This document shows positions 51,985-61,215 of a stretch of DNA of 64,000 nucleotides, piece by piece (position 1 is the stretch's first letter; every line of letters begins with the position of its first letter). A program made the position numbers and the translations under genes. The stretch is from Enterococcus phoeniculicola ATCC BAA-412 (GTDB lineage Bacteria; Bacillota; Bacilli; Lactobacillales; Enterococcaceae): the NCBI RefSeq assembly GCF_000407505.1, contig NZ_ASWE01000003.1, forward strand, positions 248,001 to 312,000, given 5' to 3'. Under the pieces are notes generated by a model, which did not search any database, was not told the DNA's origin, and was given only the letters and a program-made list of their open reading frames with translations.

Positions 51985-53085
51985 TTAAACATAATCTTGA
52001 ACGGTTGTTTTACTTTTCACAGCTTGAGAGAAATCAGTAAAGATACGCTTGGTGATATCGATTCCTTTTTCTCTTGATATATACCAGCAGAATATTTGGA
52101 AAGGAAGTATTGCCAAATAAGGTGCTTTAAACTCATCTTTACAGTTGCCCAAAGCAAGAGTGTGTGAATCACTTGATACACTTTCGCGCAAAGAAATTGT
52201 AAATACATGAGTGGTATGCTTTTGTTCGTAAGCTTTTAATAATCCTGCTTTTTCAATAATTTCAGCTTTTGCAGGTGTATCAATAAAAAATAACCGATGC
52301 TCTGAATTGATTTCTAAATAAGGACCATGCATAAAGGCTTCCAGCTCAACTCCCTGAGAAGGAACACGGATGGTTTCAGAAAATTTTGTCTCCATTTCTT
52401 TCGCAGTTCCTACACTTGGTCCATAAGCAATTGAAGTAAATCGAGGAGCTTCTTTAAAGTCTTTACGATGCGTATCAAAAAATAAAGAGGATTGTTTTAT
52501 TACATGATTAAATTGAGCAGTAAGAGCGAGGAACTCCTGTATCTCGCTAGCCTCTTTTTCCGCAGAAATAAGTCCTTTTTTCACACCAATTCGTAGACCA
52601 AGAAGCATAAGAGCAAGAACGGTTGCTGAAAAGCCTAATGTAACGTAGCCGACTCTTTCTCTTCCTGACAAAATATCTAAAGTAGAAGACGTAACTTTTG
52701 TAATCTCACTATCGGGAATACTTGTTACAGCCATTGTGTGAACCTTATGATGTTGAGTTACCTTTGACATGGCTTCAATCGTTGAGGTGCTTTGCCCACT
52801 TTGAGAAACCCCTAAAACCACTTGAAGCGTTGGATCAATTGTTTCGTAATGTGTAAAATTATAAGGCTCTTCAATGGAAATCTTGATTTGTGCCATTTTT
52901 TCAATATAGTATTTTGCACTTTTGGCAGCATTGATACTTGAACCAGCTCCCAGAACTAACCAGTTATCTGTATCTAATGCCAAACCTTCAATTGCTTTAT
53001 CTATATGTTTTGGATAGGTATGAATAGCAGCTGTTAAAGTGTCCTGCTCCTCTAAAATATAAGAGAGCATTGTTGGATTTGTCAT
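51985..53085 (-). CDS. SIS-domain sugar isomerase/deglycase
   Basis: 366 aa with two SIS phosphosugar-binding domains (about 30-165 and 205-340). It resembles the isomerase half of GlmS and the fructoselysine-6-phosphate deglycase FrlB. The binding loop is LVLGAGSSINAAKSA, and the second loop is VVLGVSQSGQSTSTIE with the Ser/Thr cluster that holds the phosphate. ETIRVPSQGVELEAFMHGPYLEI matches the FrlB/GlmS-type catalytic segment. Substrates are amino-sugar or Amadori phosphates. It follows the HAD gene by 6 bp in the minus-strand arm of the GH9 locus. Confidence 0.8.
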   Translation of the reverse strand: MTNPTMLSYILEEQDTLTAAIHTYPKHIDKAIEGLALDTDNWLVLGAGSSINAAKSAKYYIEKMAQIKISIEEPYNFTHYETIDPTLQVVLGVSQSGQSTSTIEAMSKVTQHHKVHTMAVTSIPDSEITKVTSSTLDILSGRERVGYVTLGFSATVLALMLLGLRIGVKKGLISAEKEASEIQEFLALTAQFNHVIKQSSLFFDTHRKDFKEAPRFTSIAYGPSVGTAKEMETKFSETIRVPSQGVELEAFMHGPYLEINSEHRLFFIDTPAKAEIIEKAGLLKAYEQKHTTHVFTISLRESVSSDSHTLALGNCKDEFKAPYLAILPFQIFCWYISREKGIDITKRIFTDFSQAVKSKTTVQDYV

Positions 53086-53091
53086 ATTTTA

Positions 53092-53907
53092 TTACTCCTT
53101 TTGGTTAAAATAATTGATTAGAAAATTGGCAATACCATCTTCTAAATTTGTATCTGTAACAAATGTCGCTTGTTGTTTTAGTTCATTCACAGCATTCCCC
53201 ATAGCGACACTGATTCCAGATGCTTGAAGCATTTCTAAATCATTTTGTCCATCACCAAAGCTGATAATTCTTTCTTTAGGAATAGCTAGCTCTTTTTGTA
53301 TAGCTTGAATAGCAGTTGCTTTATTTATCCCTAAAGGAATTAATTCGATATTATTTGGGTGTGAAGAAGAGACAGAGAGTAACTCACTTTTTTCTAATAT
53401 ATGCCGAATTTCTTTTAATTCGGTTTCCTGATTATCTGCGATGATGATGCCATTGATAATCCGGTTTTTCACAGAAAAGAGTGTATCAAGTGAATCAATA
53501 AAACAAAAATCTTCTTCACTATTTCCAATCCGAGATTGATCATTTTTTTGTAAATACTCGGGTAGCTGTTGAGTATAAAAGACAGTATGCTCACCGAAGA
53601 AAAATACAGGGAGCTGTTTAGGTGCAGTTGTCTCGTAAATTTTTTTCAAAGCATTCTCTGAAAGCTGTTCTTTATGAAGTGTTTGATTGATAGAATAGAC
53701 ACTTCCATTGGAAGCAACGACTTGAGTTTGTTCAGATAGTTTGTTTGCTATTTGAATGGCAGATGAGTATTTTCTTCCAGTTGCAACATAAAATAAATGG
53801 CCTTTTTTTTGGAGCATGTTAATGACCGTTTTGTTTTTTTTAGAAATCTCTTGTTGATTATTTACAAGCGTACCGTCAATATCCATAAAAATTAAGTGTT
53901 TATCCAT
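53092..53907 (-). CDS. Cof-type HAD-IIB phosphatase
   Basis: 271 aa. Motif I is FMDIDGTLVNN (residues 6-16), followed by VATGRKYSSA, the Lys in GINKATAIQAI and FGDGQNDLEMLQ. The ATG at 53907 (MDKHLIF) places motif I normally; a longer reading would begin inside lacI. It probably dephosphorylates a sugar phosphate produced by this locus. It lies between lacI and the SIS gene with almost no spacing. Confidence 0.87.
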   Translation of the reverse strand: MDKHLIFMDIDGTLVNNQQEISKKNKTVINMLQKKGHLFYVATGRKYSSAIQIANKLSEQTQVVASNGSVYSINQTLHKEQLSENALKKIYETTAPKQLPVFFFGEHTVFYTQQLPEYLQKNDQSRIGNSEEDFCFIDSLDTLFSVKNRIINGIIIADNQETELKEIRHILEKSELLSVSSSHPNNIELIPLGINKATAIQAIQKELAIPKERIISFGDGQNDLEMLQASGISVAMGNAVNELKQQATFVTDTNLEDGIANFLINYFNQKE

Positions 53908-53915
53908 TTTTCTGC

Positions 53916-54971
53916 TCACTTTCTTCCGATACCGCAAGACTCACGTATAATTAAGTCCGGTGAGTGTAAGTCAACAGTTTCTAAAGGTTCTTCATCAATT
54001 AACTTCAATAACCTGGTAACGGCAAGTTTTCCTAAAATTTGATTGTGTTGATTAATAGTAGTAATTCTTGGAATCTGATAATCTCCATCAGGAAAGCTGT
54101 CACAGCTTGCAATAGCAATATCTTCTGGACAGGACAATCCGTGGTCGGCTAAGGCGCGAAAAGCCCCGATTGCTACACGATCATTGATTGCTAAAATGGC
54201 ATCCGGAAGAGGCGTCTGTTGTTTAAGAACAGAGGTCATACTGTTATATCCATCTTCTGTGTAAAAATCACTAAGATAGATAAGAGAAGAATCAAAACTA
54301 CTGTAAAGAGAAAGTGCCTTCTCAAAGGCCTGCACCCGTTGCGTTGTAATCTTAACACCCTCTTCTCCTCCAATAAAGCCAATCCGACGATTTCCTAATG
54401 CAAGCAGATGTTGAACGGATAAAAATACGCCCTTTTCTAAATCTCTTTCCAGAAATGAACAAGAACAATCCACCTGATTTTGTCCAATAATTAATACGGG
54501 CACTTGATTATTTAATTGTTCCAAAGCTTGTAAATATTCTTTTTGAGGTATATCACGGTCAATTTCTCCTCCAAGAATAATGACACCATCCACTTTTTTT
54601 TCAATAATCGTTTTAAAAGTGTCTCTTTCTGTAAAACTACTGTCAGCTTTTTTTTGGCGACCTGCAGTCATTGTATTGAATAATAAAAGAGAATAGTTTT
54701 GTTCACCACTGGCAAGTTCAATTTCAGATACCAAGGATGTAAAATAAGGATTTGTAATATCTGATACAACGACAGCAATTGTCCTTGTTTTATTTGAAAC
54801 CATCCCTCGAGCAAGCATGCTAGGCTGAAATCCTTCTTTTTCAATAATTGCCTGTACCTTTTCCCGCTTGGCAGGTGAAACTGAAGGATGGTTGTTTAAA
54901 ACACGAGAAACGGTTGACACAGACACATTACTTTTTTTTGCTATTTCTTTGATAGTAATTGTTTTTTTCAT
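53916..54971 (-). CDS. LacI/GalR-family repressor of the GH9 locus
   Basis: 351 aa from the ATG at 54971, which has GAGGAGG 9 bases upstream. The helix-turn-helix and hinge are TITIKEIAKKSNVSVSTVSRVLNNHPSVS and AIIEKEGFQPSMLARGMVS. A periplasmic-binding-like effector domain follows (residues 60-345). It is divergent from the ROK gene. Two copies of TTGGTAACGTT lie in the shared region and two more inside the controlled genes. It very likely represses both arms. Confidence 0.9.
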   Translation of the reverse strand: MKKTITIKEIAKKSNVSVSTVSRVLNNHPSVSPAKREKVQAIIEKEGFQPSMLARGMVSNKTRTIAVVVSDITNPYFTSLVSEIELASGEQNYSLLLFNTMTAGRQKKADSSFTERDTFKTIIEKKVDGVIILGGEIDRDIPQKEYLQALEQLNNQVPVLIIGQNQVDCSCSFLERDLEKGVFLSVQHLLALGNRRIGFIGGEEGVKITTQRVQAFEKALSLYSSFDSSLIYLSDFYTEDGYNSMTSVLKQQTPLPDAILAINDRVAIGAFRALADHGLSCPEDIAIASCDSFPDGDYQIPRITTINQHNQILGKLAVTRLLKLIDEEPLETVDLHSPDLIIRESCGIGRK

Positions 54972-55029
54972 TCGAAAGCGCCTCCTCGCTACCAGTTTAA
55001 GATAGTCTTGAATAAAAATCAAGATATTT

Positions 55030-55045
55030 TTGGTAACGTTTCTAA
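55030..55045. promoter_or_regulatory. LacI operator 1
   Basis: TTGGTAACGTTTCTAA, upstream of the -35 box of the ROK promoter and 59 bp from the lacI start. It shares TGGTAACGTTnCTAA with sites at 55973 and 58759. Confidence 0.65.
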
Positions 55046-55060
55046 ATGTTTAAAAAACAG

Positions 55061-55090
55061 TTGACAGAGATAATTGATTGAGGTTATGAT
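55061..55090 (+). promoter_or_regulatory. Promoter of the ROK-GH9-EIIC operon
   Basis: TTGACA (55061-55066), 18-base spacer, TATGAT (55085-55090). The -10 lies 63 bp before the ROK start, and the promoter is flanked by operators 1 and 2. Confidence 0.65.
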
Positions 55091-55121
55091 GTCGTTGTAA
55101 GCGCGAACAGATTATTTTTAT

Positions 55122-55137
55122 TTGGTAACGTTGTCAG
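55122..55137. promoter_or_regulatory. LacI operator 2
   Basis: TTGGTAACGTTGTCAG lies downstream of the predicted transcription start and 16 bp before the ROK ATG, where a bound repressor would block elongation. Confidence 0.6.
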
Positions 55138-55153
55138 ATGAAGAGGTGTAAAT

Positions 55154-56122
55154 ATGCAGGAAACAATTTTATCCGTTGATTTAGGCGGGACAAAGATACT
55201 TATTGGAGAAGTAACACAAGAAGGAAAAATTCTATCTAGTAAAAAATATTCTTCAAATGTAACAAGCCAGCGATTGGCTACTGAAAAAATTACAGCAGCA
55301 ATAGAAGATTACCTAGAGGAACAACCTATTTATGGGAAGTTGCTAGGACTTGCTGTCTGTGTGGTGGGAAGAGTGGATACAAAAAATGGTATATGGATAG
55401 AGATTCATCCAGGATTATCTGAACCTATTGATTTAGTTAAAGAGCTGAGAGAGACCTTTAAGCTACCATGCTGGATTACAAATGATGTTACAGGGGCTGC
55501 ATTAGCAGAGCAATTTTTAGGCATGGGGAAATTCACAGATGATTTTATTTACCTCAATATTGGAACAGGAATTGCTGGAAGAATCATCGCCGAAAAACGG
55601 TTGGTGAGAGGTGGAAGTTTCAATGCGGGAGAAGTCGGTCATATGGTTGTAGATATGTCTAGTGAAGAAGTTTGTGCGTGTGGAAGAAGAGGCTGTGTGG
55701 AGTTATTTGCATCTGGATTAGGGATGCATAATCAAACATTGAAATACTTAGAAAAGTATCCTGATACTTGCTTGACTCCAATGGAGAATGAAAGAATCTC
55801 ATTTCAAGAATTGATTGAAGCGTATGAACAGGAAGATAGGCTAGCGAAAAAGGTAGTGGATCAAGCGTTGCATGCCGCTGCCGCTTTAACCATGAATTTG
55901 ATTCGAGTAAGCGATCCTGAAGCGGTTGTCTATGGAGGTGGCGTGATGAATGATGGCTGGTTTTTGTCACATTTGGTAACGTTACTAAATGAAAAAACGA
56001 TTCGATTTGTAAAAAAAGGATTCCAAGTAACGACACTGGATCCAAATACAATTGCGTTGAAGGGTGCCGCAACAGGCGCATTTATGAAACTGAAAGGAGA
56101 GCTGTTAGATGGATCAATTTAA
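55154..56122 (+). CDS. ROK-family sugar kinase
   Basis: 322 aa. The ATP-binding loop is SVDLGGTKILIGEV (residues 6-19). The catalytic Asp is in ITNDVTGAALAEQ, followed by NIGTGIAGRII and the zinc motif EVCACGRRGCVELFASG (His in GEVGHM). ROK kinases phosphorylate glucose, N-acetylglucosamine, fructose or N-acetylmannosamine. As first gene of the GH9-EIIC operon it probably phosphorylates the free monosaccharide released inside the cell. It overlaps the GH9 start by 14 bp. An operator-like palindrome lies within it at 55972-55989. Confidence 0.9.
   Translation: MQETILSVDLGGTKILIGEVTQEGKILSSKKYSSNVTSQRLATEKITAAIEDYLEEQPIYGKLLGLAVCVVGRVDTKNGIWIEIHPGLSEPIDLVKELRETFKLPCWITNDVTGAALAEQFLGMGKFTDDFIYLNIGTGIAGRIIAEKRLVRGGSFNAGEVGHMVVDMSSEEVCACGRRGCVELFASGLGMHNQTLKYLEKYPDTCLTPMENERISFQELIEAYEQEDRLAKKVVDQALHAAAALTMNLIRVSDPEAVVYGGGVMNDGWFLSHLVTLLNEKTIRFVKKGFQVTTLDPNTIALKGAATGAFMKLKGELLDGSI
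55972..55989. promoter_or_regulatory. LacI operator 3, inside the ROK gene
   Basis: TTTGGTAACGTTACTAAA, the most symmetric copy (TTTnGTAACGTTACnAAA). About 0.85 kb from operator 2, a distance compatible with DNA looping. Confidence 0.5.
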
Positions 56123-58484
56123 AAAAGAGTTAATCCGTTCTGGATTTATTCATAAACCACTGCCATTAAATCGAATGAATTCATTTGAAAAAAATCAGAA
56201 AGAAAAAGAATGTATTGTATTTAGTCGACCTATTATTAACGAGTATCATGCATGGATTCATGAGGGACGCGGACGCATTGAGACTACGGAAAAATCAGTT
56301 ACTTTAATCAGTTCAACACGCTACTCATCTTGGGCAGAAGGGGCGCCAGAGGATGGAGATTACGTAAATTTTGGAGAAGTCTGCGCATATCTTCCTCTCC
56401 AAAATGAGGATTGGACAGACTTTACACAATTGAAATTAGATATTTCAGCGATTTGTAAAAATGTTATCAATCCCAATGTGATTCTTACTGTAGAAAATGA
56501 TGGTGTGATTAAAATCCCAGATGTATATAACCGCGAAGGAACGCATGTTATTAATTTGGAAGGACAAGAAAAGCAAACGTATGTATTAGATATCAGCAAT
56601 TTGCCAAGAGATGCAGTGAAGGGAATCCGTATTTTTTCTGGAGCAAATGGCTCTTATATGAATTTGCCTGGAGAAATGAATTATACTGTTGAAAATCTTG
56701 TTGTTGAAAAAAATGAGCAAAGAAGTTCAGCAAAAGGATGGCGTGCGCCAAAAAAAGAAATTGTTTTTTCTCATATCGGATATGGAACAAACTATTCGAA
56801 AACAGCCATTCTTAATGCGGATGAGTTTTCTGAAGGGACGTTTCAATTAATTAATGCAGAAACAAATCAAGTAGTTTTTGAAGGGAAGATTATACAAGTA
56901 GCTACGGAAAATGGCGTGTTCGGTTTGTTGGACTTTTCAGAATGGAAAAAAGAAGGATCGTATTATCTACGAGTGGCAGAGAGTAAAACCGAAGTGTTTA
57001 AGATTGGACCCTCAGCTAAGTTAAAAGAATCATCTATTTGGAAATCATTAAATTTTATTTTTTGTGAACGTTGTGGCTGTCCTATTCATGGAATTCACGG
57101 TACTTGTCACGAAGATATAATTGTATCGTACAAAGAGTCACTAGTCAGCTTCAATGGTGGCTGGCATGATGCAGGAGATCTATCTCAACAGCTCATCCAA
57201 ACAGCTGAGGTTACTTCTAGCTTGTTTGAAGTGGCAGAGGAACAAAAAACAGACGAGCTTCTCTACCTTCGATTATTGGAGGAAGGCGAATGGGGACTTG
57301 ATTTTATTCTGAAAACACGTCTGGATAATGGAGATAGAGTGACAAGCGCAGGAATTACCCGTTGGACAGATAATCGCATTGGAACGATGGATGATGCAAC
57401 ACCTAGAATTCATAATAGTCCATATGATAATTTTCTTATTACGGGAATTGTTGCAAAGATTATTCGCTCTTTACCTGCAACATATGCTATGAGACCTCAG
57501 TTGCTACAAATAGTGAAGGAAGATTACCAGAATGCCCTTGCCGGGTATAAAAAGACTGGATATACACATGAGCCTGTTTTTTGGGAGCATACCTATAGTA
57601 CATCAAAAAGTTTATTTTTAGCGACGATGTCTTGGACTGCTGCACTAATGTATCAATTAACGCAAGAAGATATTTATAAAAATCAAATGAAAGACTGGTT
57701 TGATGCCCTTCTTTTATGCCAAGAGTCAGAAGGAATTCTCTTACTGAATGGTACCAATATTAAAGGGATGTTTTATCGAGATGAAACCCACAAAGTCTTT
57801 CAACATTTTAACCATCAAGCAAGAGAACATTTATATGCCCAAGCTTTTGAAGAAGTCTTAACAGTGAGCGAGAATGAAGACTGGCAGAAACGTGCGAATG
57901 ATTATGCTGATTATTTAGAGTTTTTAGCTGAATTTACAGATCCGTATCCAATGTATGCAAGCGGTATATATAAAGAAGATGAGTGGACGGATGAAGAAAG
58001 TTTTAATAAACAACATTTATTAGTTGGCGATGAGGCAAAAGAGAGCTATCAAAAACAACTTCAACTGGGAATTAAGATTGCCGAAGGATTTTATATTAAA
58101 CGATTTCCTGTTTGGTTTTCTTTTAGAGGAAATAATGCCATTCTTCTTTCCATGGGAAAAAGTGCAGGAATTATGGGACGTTTGACAGAAAATATTCATC
58201 TAATGGATATTGCAGATCAACAGCTGCAATGGATTGTTGGAAAAAATCCATTCGGTCAGTCAATGATTTATGGAGAAGGCTATAATTATGCACAGCAGTA
58301 TTCCGTTTCTTCCGGAGAAATCACTGGAGAAATGCCAGTAGGAATACAAACATTTGGAGAAGAAGATGAGCCTTATTGGCCACAGTTTAATAATGCTACC
58401 TATAAAGAAGTATGGGTAGGAGTTGCTGGAAAATGGTTATCAGTGGTTGCGGAGTTACTAAAATTTGAACATAGAGGAGATTAG
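56109..58484 (+). CDS. Intracellular GH9-family glycoside hydrolase
   Basis: 791 aa without signal peptide. Residues about 1-205 form a beta-rich carbohydrate-binding-like domain. An Ig-like cellulase N-terminal domain (about 218-310, GTNYSKTAILNADEF) and the (alpha/alpha)6 GH9 barrel follow. Catalytic base Asp354/Asp357 lie in GGWHDAGD and the acid Glu767 in NATYKEVWVG. GH9 includes cellulases and exo-glucosaminidases of Vibrio-type chitosan/chitin pathways. The lack of export, the adjacent EIIC, ROK kinase and SIS isomerase point to hydrolysis of an imported (amino)disaccharide rather than of cellulose. It is co-translated with both neighbours. Confidence 0.86.
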   Translation: MDQFKKELIRSGFIHKPLPLNRMNSFEKNQKEKECIVFSRPIINEYHAWIHEGRGRIETTEKSVTLISSTRYSSWAEGAPEDGDYVNFGEVCAYLPLQNEDWTDFTQLKLDISAICKNVINPNVILTVENDGVIKIPDVYNREGTHVINLEGQEKQTYVLDISNLPRDAVKGIRIFSGANGSYMNLPGEMNYTVENLVVEKNEQRSSAKGWRAPKKEIVFSHIGYGTNYSKTAILNADEFSEGTFQLINAETNQVVFEGKIIQVATENGVFGLLDFSEWKKEGSYYLRVAESKTEVFKIGPSAKLKESSIWKSLNFIFCERCGCPIHGIHGTCHEDIIVSYKESLVSFNGGWHDAGDLSQQLIQTAEVTSSLFEVAEEQKTDELLYLRLLEEGEWGLDFILKTRLDNGDRVTSAGITRWTDNRIGTMDDATPRIHNSPYDNFLITGIVAKIIRSLPATYAMRPQLLQIVKEDYQNALAGYKKTGYTHEPVFWEHTYSTSKSLFLATMSWTAALMYQLTQEDIYKNQMKDWFDALLLCQESEGILLLNGTNIKGMFYRDETHKVFQHFNHQAREHLYAQAFEEVLTVSENEDWQKRANDYADYLEFLAEFTDPYPMYASGIYKEDEWTDEESFNKQHLLVGDEAKESYQKQLQLGIKIAEGFYIKRFPVWFSFRGNNAILLSMGKSAGIMGRLTENIHLMDIADQQLQWIVGKNPFGQSMIYGEGYNYAQQYSVSSGEITGEMPVGIQTFGEEDEPYWPQFNNATYKEVWVGVAGKWLSVVAELLKFEHRGD

Positions 58485-58487
58485 AAC

Positions 58488-59795
58488 ATGAAAAAAGAGA
58501 GCTCATTTAATAAAGAAGCATTTGGAGAAAAAGTTGCTGTAATGGCTAATAAAGTTGCAGTAAACCGATATATTTCAGCAATCCGTGATGCATTTGCAAG
58601 TACTATTCCCATTACAATCACAGCTGCCTTCTTCTTGTTAGTAAATAATGTCTTGCTAGCTGAAAAAACAGGACTTTTACGCGGTATTCCAGGAAGAGAA
58701 ATGATTTCAGAGATTTGTGTGCAGGCGTACAACGGAACGTTAGGTATTTTGGGAATTATGGTAACGTTTCTAATTGGTGTTAGACTAGCTCGTTCCTATG
58801 AATCTGACGGTGCTCTTGAAGGAATCGTCGCATTAGCAGCCTATGTTTCTTTAGTACCAAACATAATTAGTATCACCGGTGTTGAGGGAACGGAAATTCA
58901 AGCTTCAGGAGCATTAACACAAACCTACACCAGTGCTTCTGCCATGCTTTTAGGAATTCTTGCTGCATTAATTAGCGTGCCATTAGTGGTGAAGCTGACT
59001 GCTAATGATCGATTGAAAATAAAAATGCCTGAAAGTGTTCCTCCGGCAATTGCAAAATCATTTAATAGCCTGATTCCTGCATTTTTCACTATTAGTTTAT
59101 TTGCTATTGGTGAGGTAGTCTTAAGAACGGTGACTGGACTGACTGTTCCAGAGATTGTTGTCAATATTTTACAGGCTCCTCTAGTTGGTGGTTTCCAAAC
59201 CTTGCCAGGAATTTTATTATATGTGTTTTTATCAACCTTCGTATTTATTTTTGGGATTCATGGCGCGTTTGTATTCGGTGCAATTTCAGGGCCTATCTTA
59301 TTAACCTCTCTTCAGCAAAATGTCGAGGCTATAGGCGCAGGCGCAGCAGCACCTAATATTGTTACACAACCATTTTTAGATGCGTATGTATACATGGGTG
59401 GCGGCGGAACAATGATTTGTCTAGTGATTGCTGTTCTCCTCTTCTCAAAAAGACAAGATCAACGGATGATTGCGAAATTAGGTGGCGTTTCTAGTTTATT
59501 TAATATCAGTGAACCAATGATGTTTGGTTTGCCAATTGTTTTTAATCCAGTATATGCTATTCCATTTTGTATTGTTCCAATGGTATCTACTATTTTGGCA
59601 TACCTTGCAACAAGTCTCCACTTAGTAAACCCAACCTATATATTGATTCCATGGGTAACGCCACCGGTATTATCTGGCTACCTTGCAACAGCTGGTGATT
59701 TTAGAGCCGCCTTATTGCAAATAGTGATTATTATTATCGGTACACTCATTTATATTCCTTTCGTTCTATTTTCAAATAAGATAGAGGAAGCATAA
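58488..59795 (+). CDS. PTS EIIC of the cellobiose/lactose family
   Basis: 435 aa membrane protein with about ten segments. AIRDAFASTIPITITAAFFLLVNNV at the N terminus, GLLRGIPG, FGIHGAFVFGAISGPIL and SSLFNISEPMMFGLPIVFNP (the conserved NxxEPxxFG) match CelB-type EIIC. No EIIA or EIIB gene occurs in the locus, so it must use subunits encoded elsewhere or work without phosphorylation. It begins 3 bp after the GH9 stop and is the last gene of the operon. An operator-like site lies at 58758-58773 within it. Confidence 0.9.
   Translation: MKKESSFNKEAFGEKVAVMANKVAVNRYISAIRDAFASTIPITITAAFFLLVNNVLLAEKTGLLRGIPGREMISEICVQAYNGTLGILGIMVTFLIGVRLARSYESDGALEGIVALAAYVSLVPNIISITGVEGTEIQASGALTQTYTSASAMLLGILAALISVPLVVKLTANDRLKIKMPESVPPAIAKSFNSLIPAFFTISLFAIGEVVLRTVTGLTVPEIVVNILQAPLVGGFQTLPGILLYVFLSTFVFIFGIHGAFVFGAISGPILLTSLQQNVEAIGAGAAAPNIVTQPFLDAYVYMGGGGTMICLVIAVLLFSKRQDQRMIAKLGGVSSLFNISEPMMFGLPIVFNPVYAIPFCIVPMVSTILAYLATSLHLVNPTYILIPWVTPPVLSGYLATAGDFRAALLQIVIIIIGTLIYIPFVLFSNKIEEA
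58758..58773. promoter_or_regulatory. LacI operator-like site 4, inside the EIIC gene
   Basis: ATGGTAACGTTTCTAA differs from operator 1 only in the first base. It is about 3.7 kb from the promoter, so a regulatory role is less certain than for the other copies. Confidence 0.35.
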
Positions 59796-59812
59796 AAAAT
59801 AAATAAAAAAAG

Positions 59813-59868
59813 ATCAGAAGTGGATTTAGCCTTAAAAATAAGTGCTAAATCCACTTCTGATTGTTCTG
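59813..59868 (+). terminator. Terminator of the GH9 operon
   Basis: Perfect 18-bp stem ATCAGAAGTGGATTTAGC / GCTAAATCCACTTCTGAT with a 13-base loop, followed by TTGTTCTGTTT. Confidence 0.85.
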
Positions 59869-60097
59869 TTTACTAATAGCTATTATTTAAAGAGCAGTTA
59901 TTGGACAGTTGAAGGCGAGAATAGATAAGTAAGGAGAAGAATGGTACAAATATTATTTTGTCCTCAATCTCTGTATCTAGTTGTTCATTTGGTACAAAAT
60001 ATCAGACCTTTTTTATTATCTAAAGGAAATATGTGTAAATTCTTTCTTAGAGAAATCCAGTAGTATGAGGATTTCACGGATTGAGGAGGGAAAATTC

Positions 60098-61057
60098 ATG
60101 AAGAAGAAAATGATGAAGGTTATGAGGAGTGGAGCAGTAGCAGTATGGTGTATTACCATTTTCTATACCTCTTTTGCAAATGCAGACACGGTAGTAGAGT
60201 TTGAGACCGTTGATAATCTTAGCGTCGTACGCACATCCGAAAATGGACATAAAAAACTGTTAGCTGACGGTTCAGAAATAGTGAAGGATGGCGATAAGTG
60301 GTATAGCGATGGAAGGGAAGTCACAATTGTTTTGAATAGAATTGTGACAAAGGACAGAGTGAGCCAGACAAGTTCTTCAGAGTCATATGCTCAAACAAAA
60401 GCGGAAATATTTCCCACTGTGACAATTAGTGAAACCATGTCGACAACGAATACAAAAGGAGAGTCAAGCGAAGAAAGCAAACAGCCGCAAATTTCAGAGA
60501 CATCAAATGAGGGGACCAATACTACTGAAAGTGAATCGAAAGAAACAAGTACAGAAACGACAGGCGCAACGAGTACAGAAGTAATAATTACAGGGACGAC
60601 TGAAACATCAAGTACAGAGACAACTGAAACATCAAGTACAGAGACAACTGAAACATCAAGTACAGAGACAGAAAATTCAGAAACCGTTCAGAAAACAGTT
60701 ATAGGAAAGAAACATATGCAAACGACAGAAATAACAACCGCTCCAATTGAAACAACAAATAGGACAAGTAAAAAAATGTCTTCATCAAAACCTGTTGGAA
60801 AAAGGAATGAACAAACAGAGAAAGAGCAGTCAAAGAGATCCCTTCAAGAAAGCCAGAGAACAAAAGATGAGCATCAAATGACAAACCGAACAGCTTTACA
60901 ATCAGGAGAATCGTCAGTGCCAGAGGTGTCATCAACACAGAAAAAAGGATTGATTCTTCCAAAAACAAATGAATCAAAAGCAAGTGGGATTACGGCTATA
61001 GGGATTTTTGTTGTAATAATAGGGTTATTTCTTTTTCGAATAAAAGGTAAAGAATAA
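60098..61057 (+). CDS. Ser/Thr-rich LPXTG surface protein
   Basis: 319 aa from the ATG at 60098, which follows GAGGAGGG; the 39 upstream codons are not plausible. A signal peptide ends at FANADT (about residue 30). A short folded region follows (about 32-85, LSVVRTSENGHKKLLADGSE), then a stalk rich in Ser, Thr and Glu (about 90-280) with three exact TETSSTET units, then LPKTN at about 287-291, a hydrophobic segment and the tail RIKGKE. The anchor motif has Asn in place of Gly. The stalk would project the small N-terminal domain from the wall. Ligand unknown. Confidence 0.82.
   Translation: MKKKMMKVMRSGAVAVWCITIFYTSFANADTVVEFETVDNLSVVRTSENGHKKLLADGSEIVKDGDKWYSDGREVTIVLNRIVTKDRVSQTSSSESYAQTKAEIFPTVTISETMSTTNTKGESSEESKQPQISETSNEGTNTTESESKETSTETTGATSTEVIITGTTETSSTETTETSSTETTETSSTETENSETVQKTVIGKKHMQTTEITTAPIETTNRTSKKMSSSKPVGKRNEQTEKEQSKRSLQESQRTKDEHQMTNRTALQSGESSVPEVSSTQKKGLILPKTNESKASGITAIGIFVVIIGLFLFRIKGKE
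60599..60670 (+). repeat. Three 24-bp tandem repeats in the LPXTG stalk
   Basis: Three identical copies of a 24-base unit beginning ACTGAAACATCAAGTACAGA at 60599, 60623 and 60647, in frame (eight residues each), so copy-number change would alter stalk length without a frameshift. Confidence 0.88.
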
Positions 61058-61119
61058 TACAAACGAGGTGACGTGGCACAAAACGGGATAATTTATCCTT
61101 CACACTCGTAAAATTTTAC

Positions 61120-61160
61120 AAAAAGGTGGGAGCTGAAATGAATTTCTGTCCCACCTTTTT
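61120..61160. terminator. Bidirectional terminator with repeat-family hairpin
   Basis: AAAAAGGTGGGA / TCCCACCTTTTT, 12-bp stem. The arm sequence is the same GGTGGGA/TCCCACC as in dispersed repeat copies A and B. It serves the LPXTG gene and the convergent rgg gene. Confidence 0.85.
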
Positions 61161-61215
61161 GGCTTAGAAAATTTATTTGCTGATTGAAGTATCCTAGGTA
61201 TTTTCTAGCTTTTGT

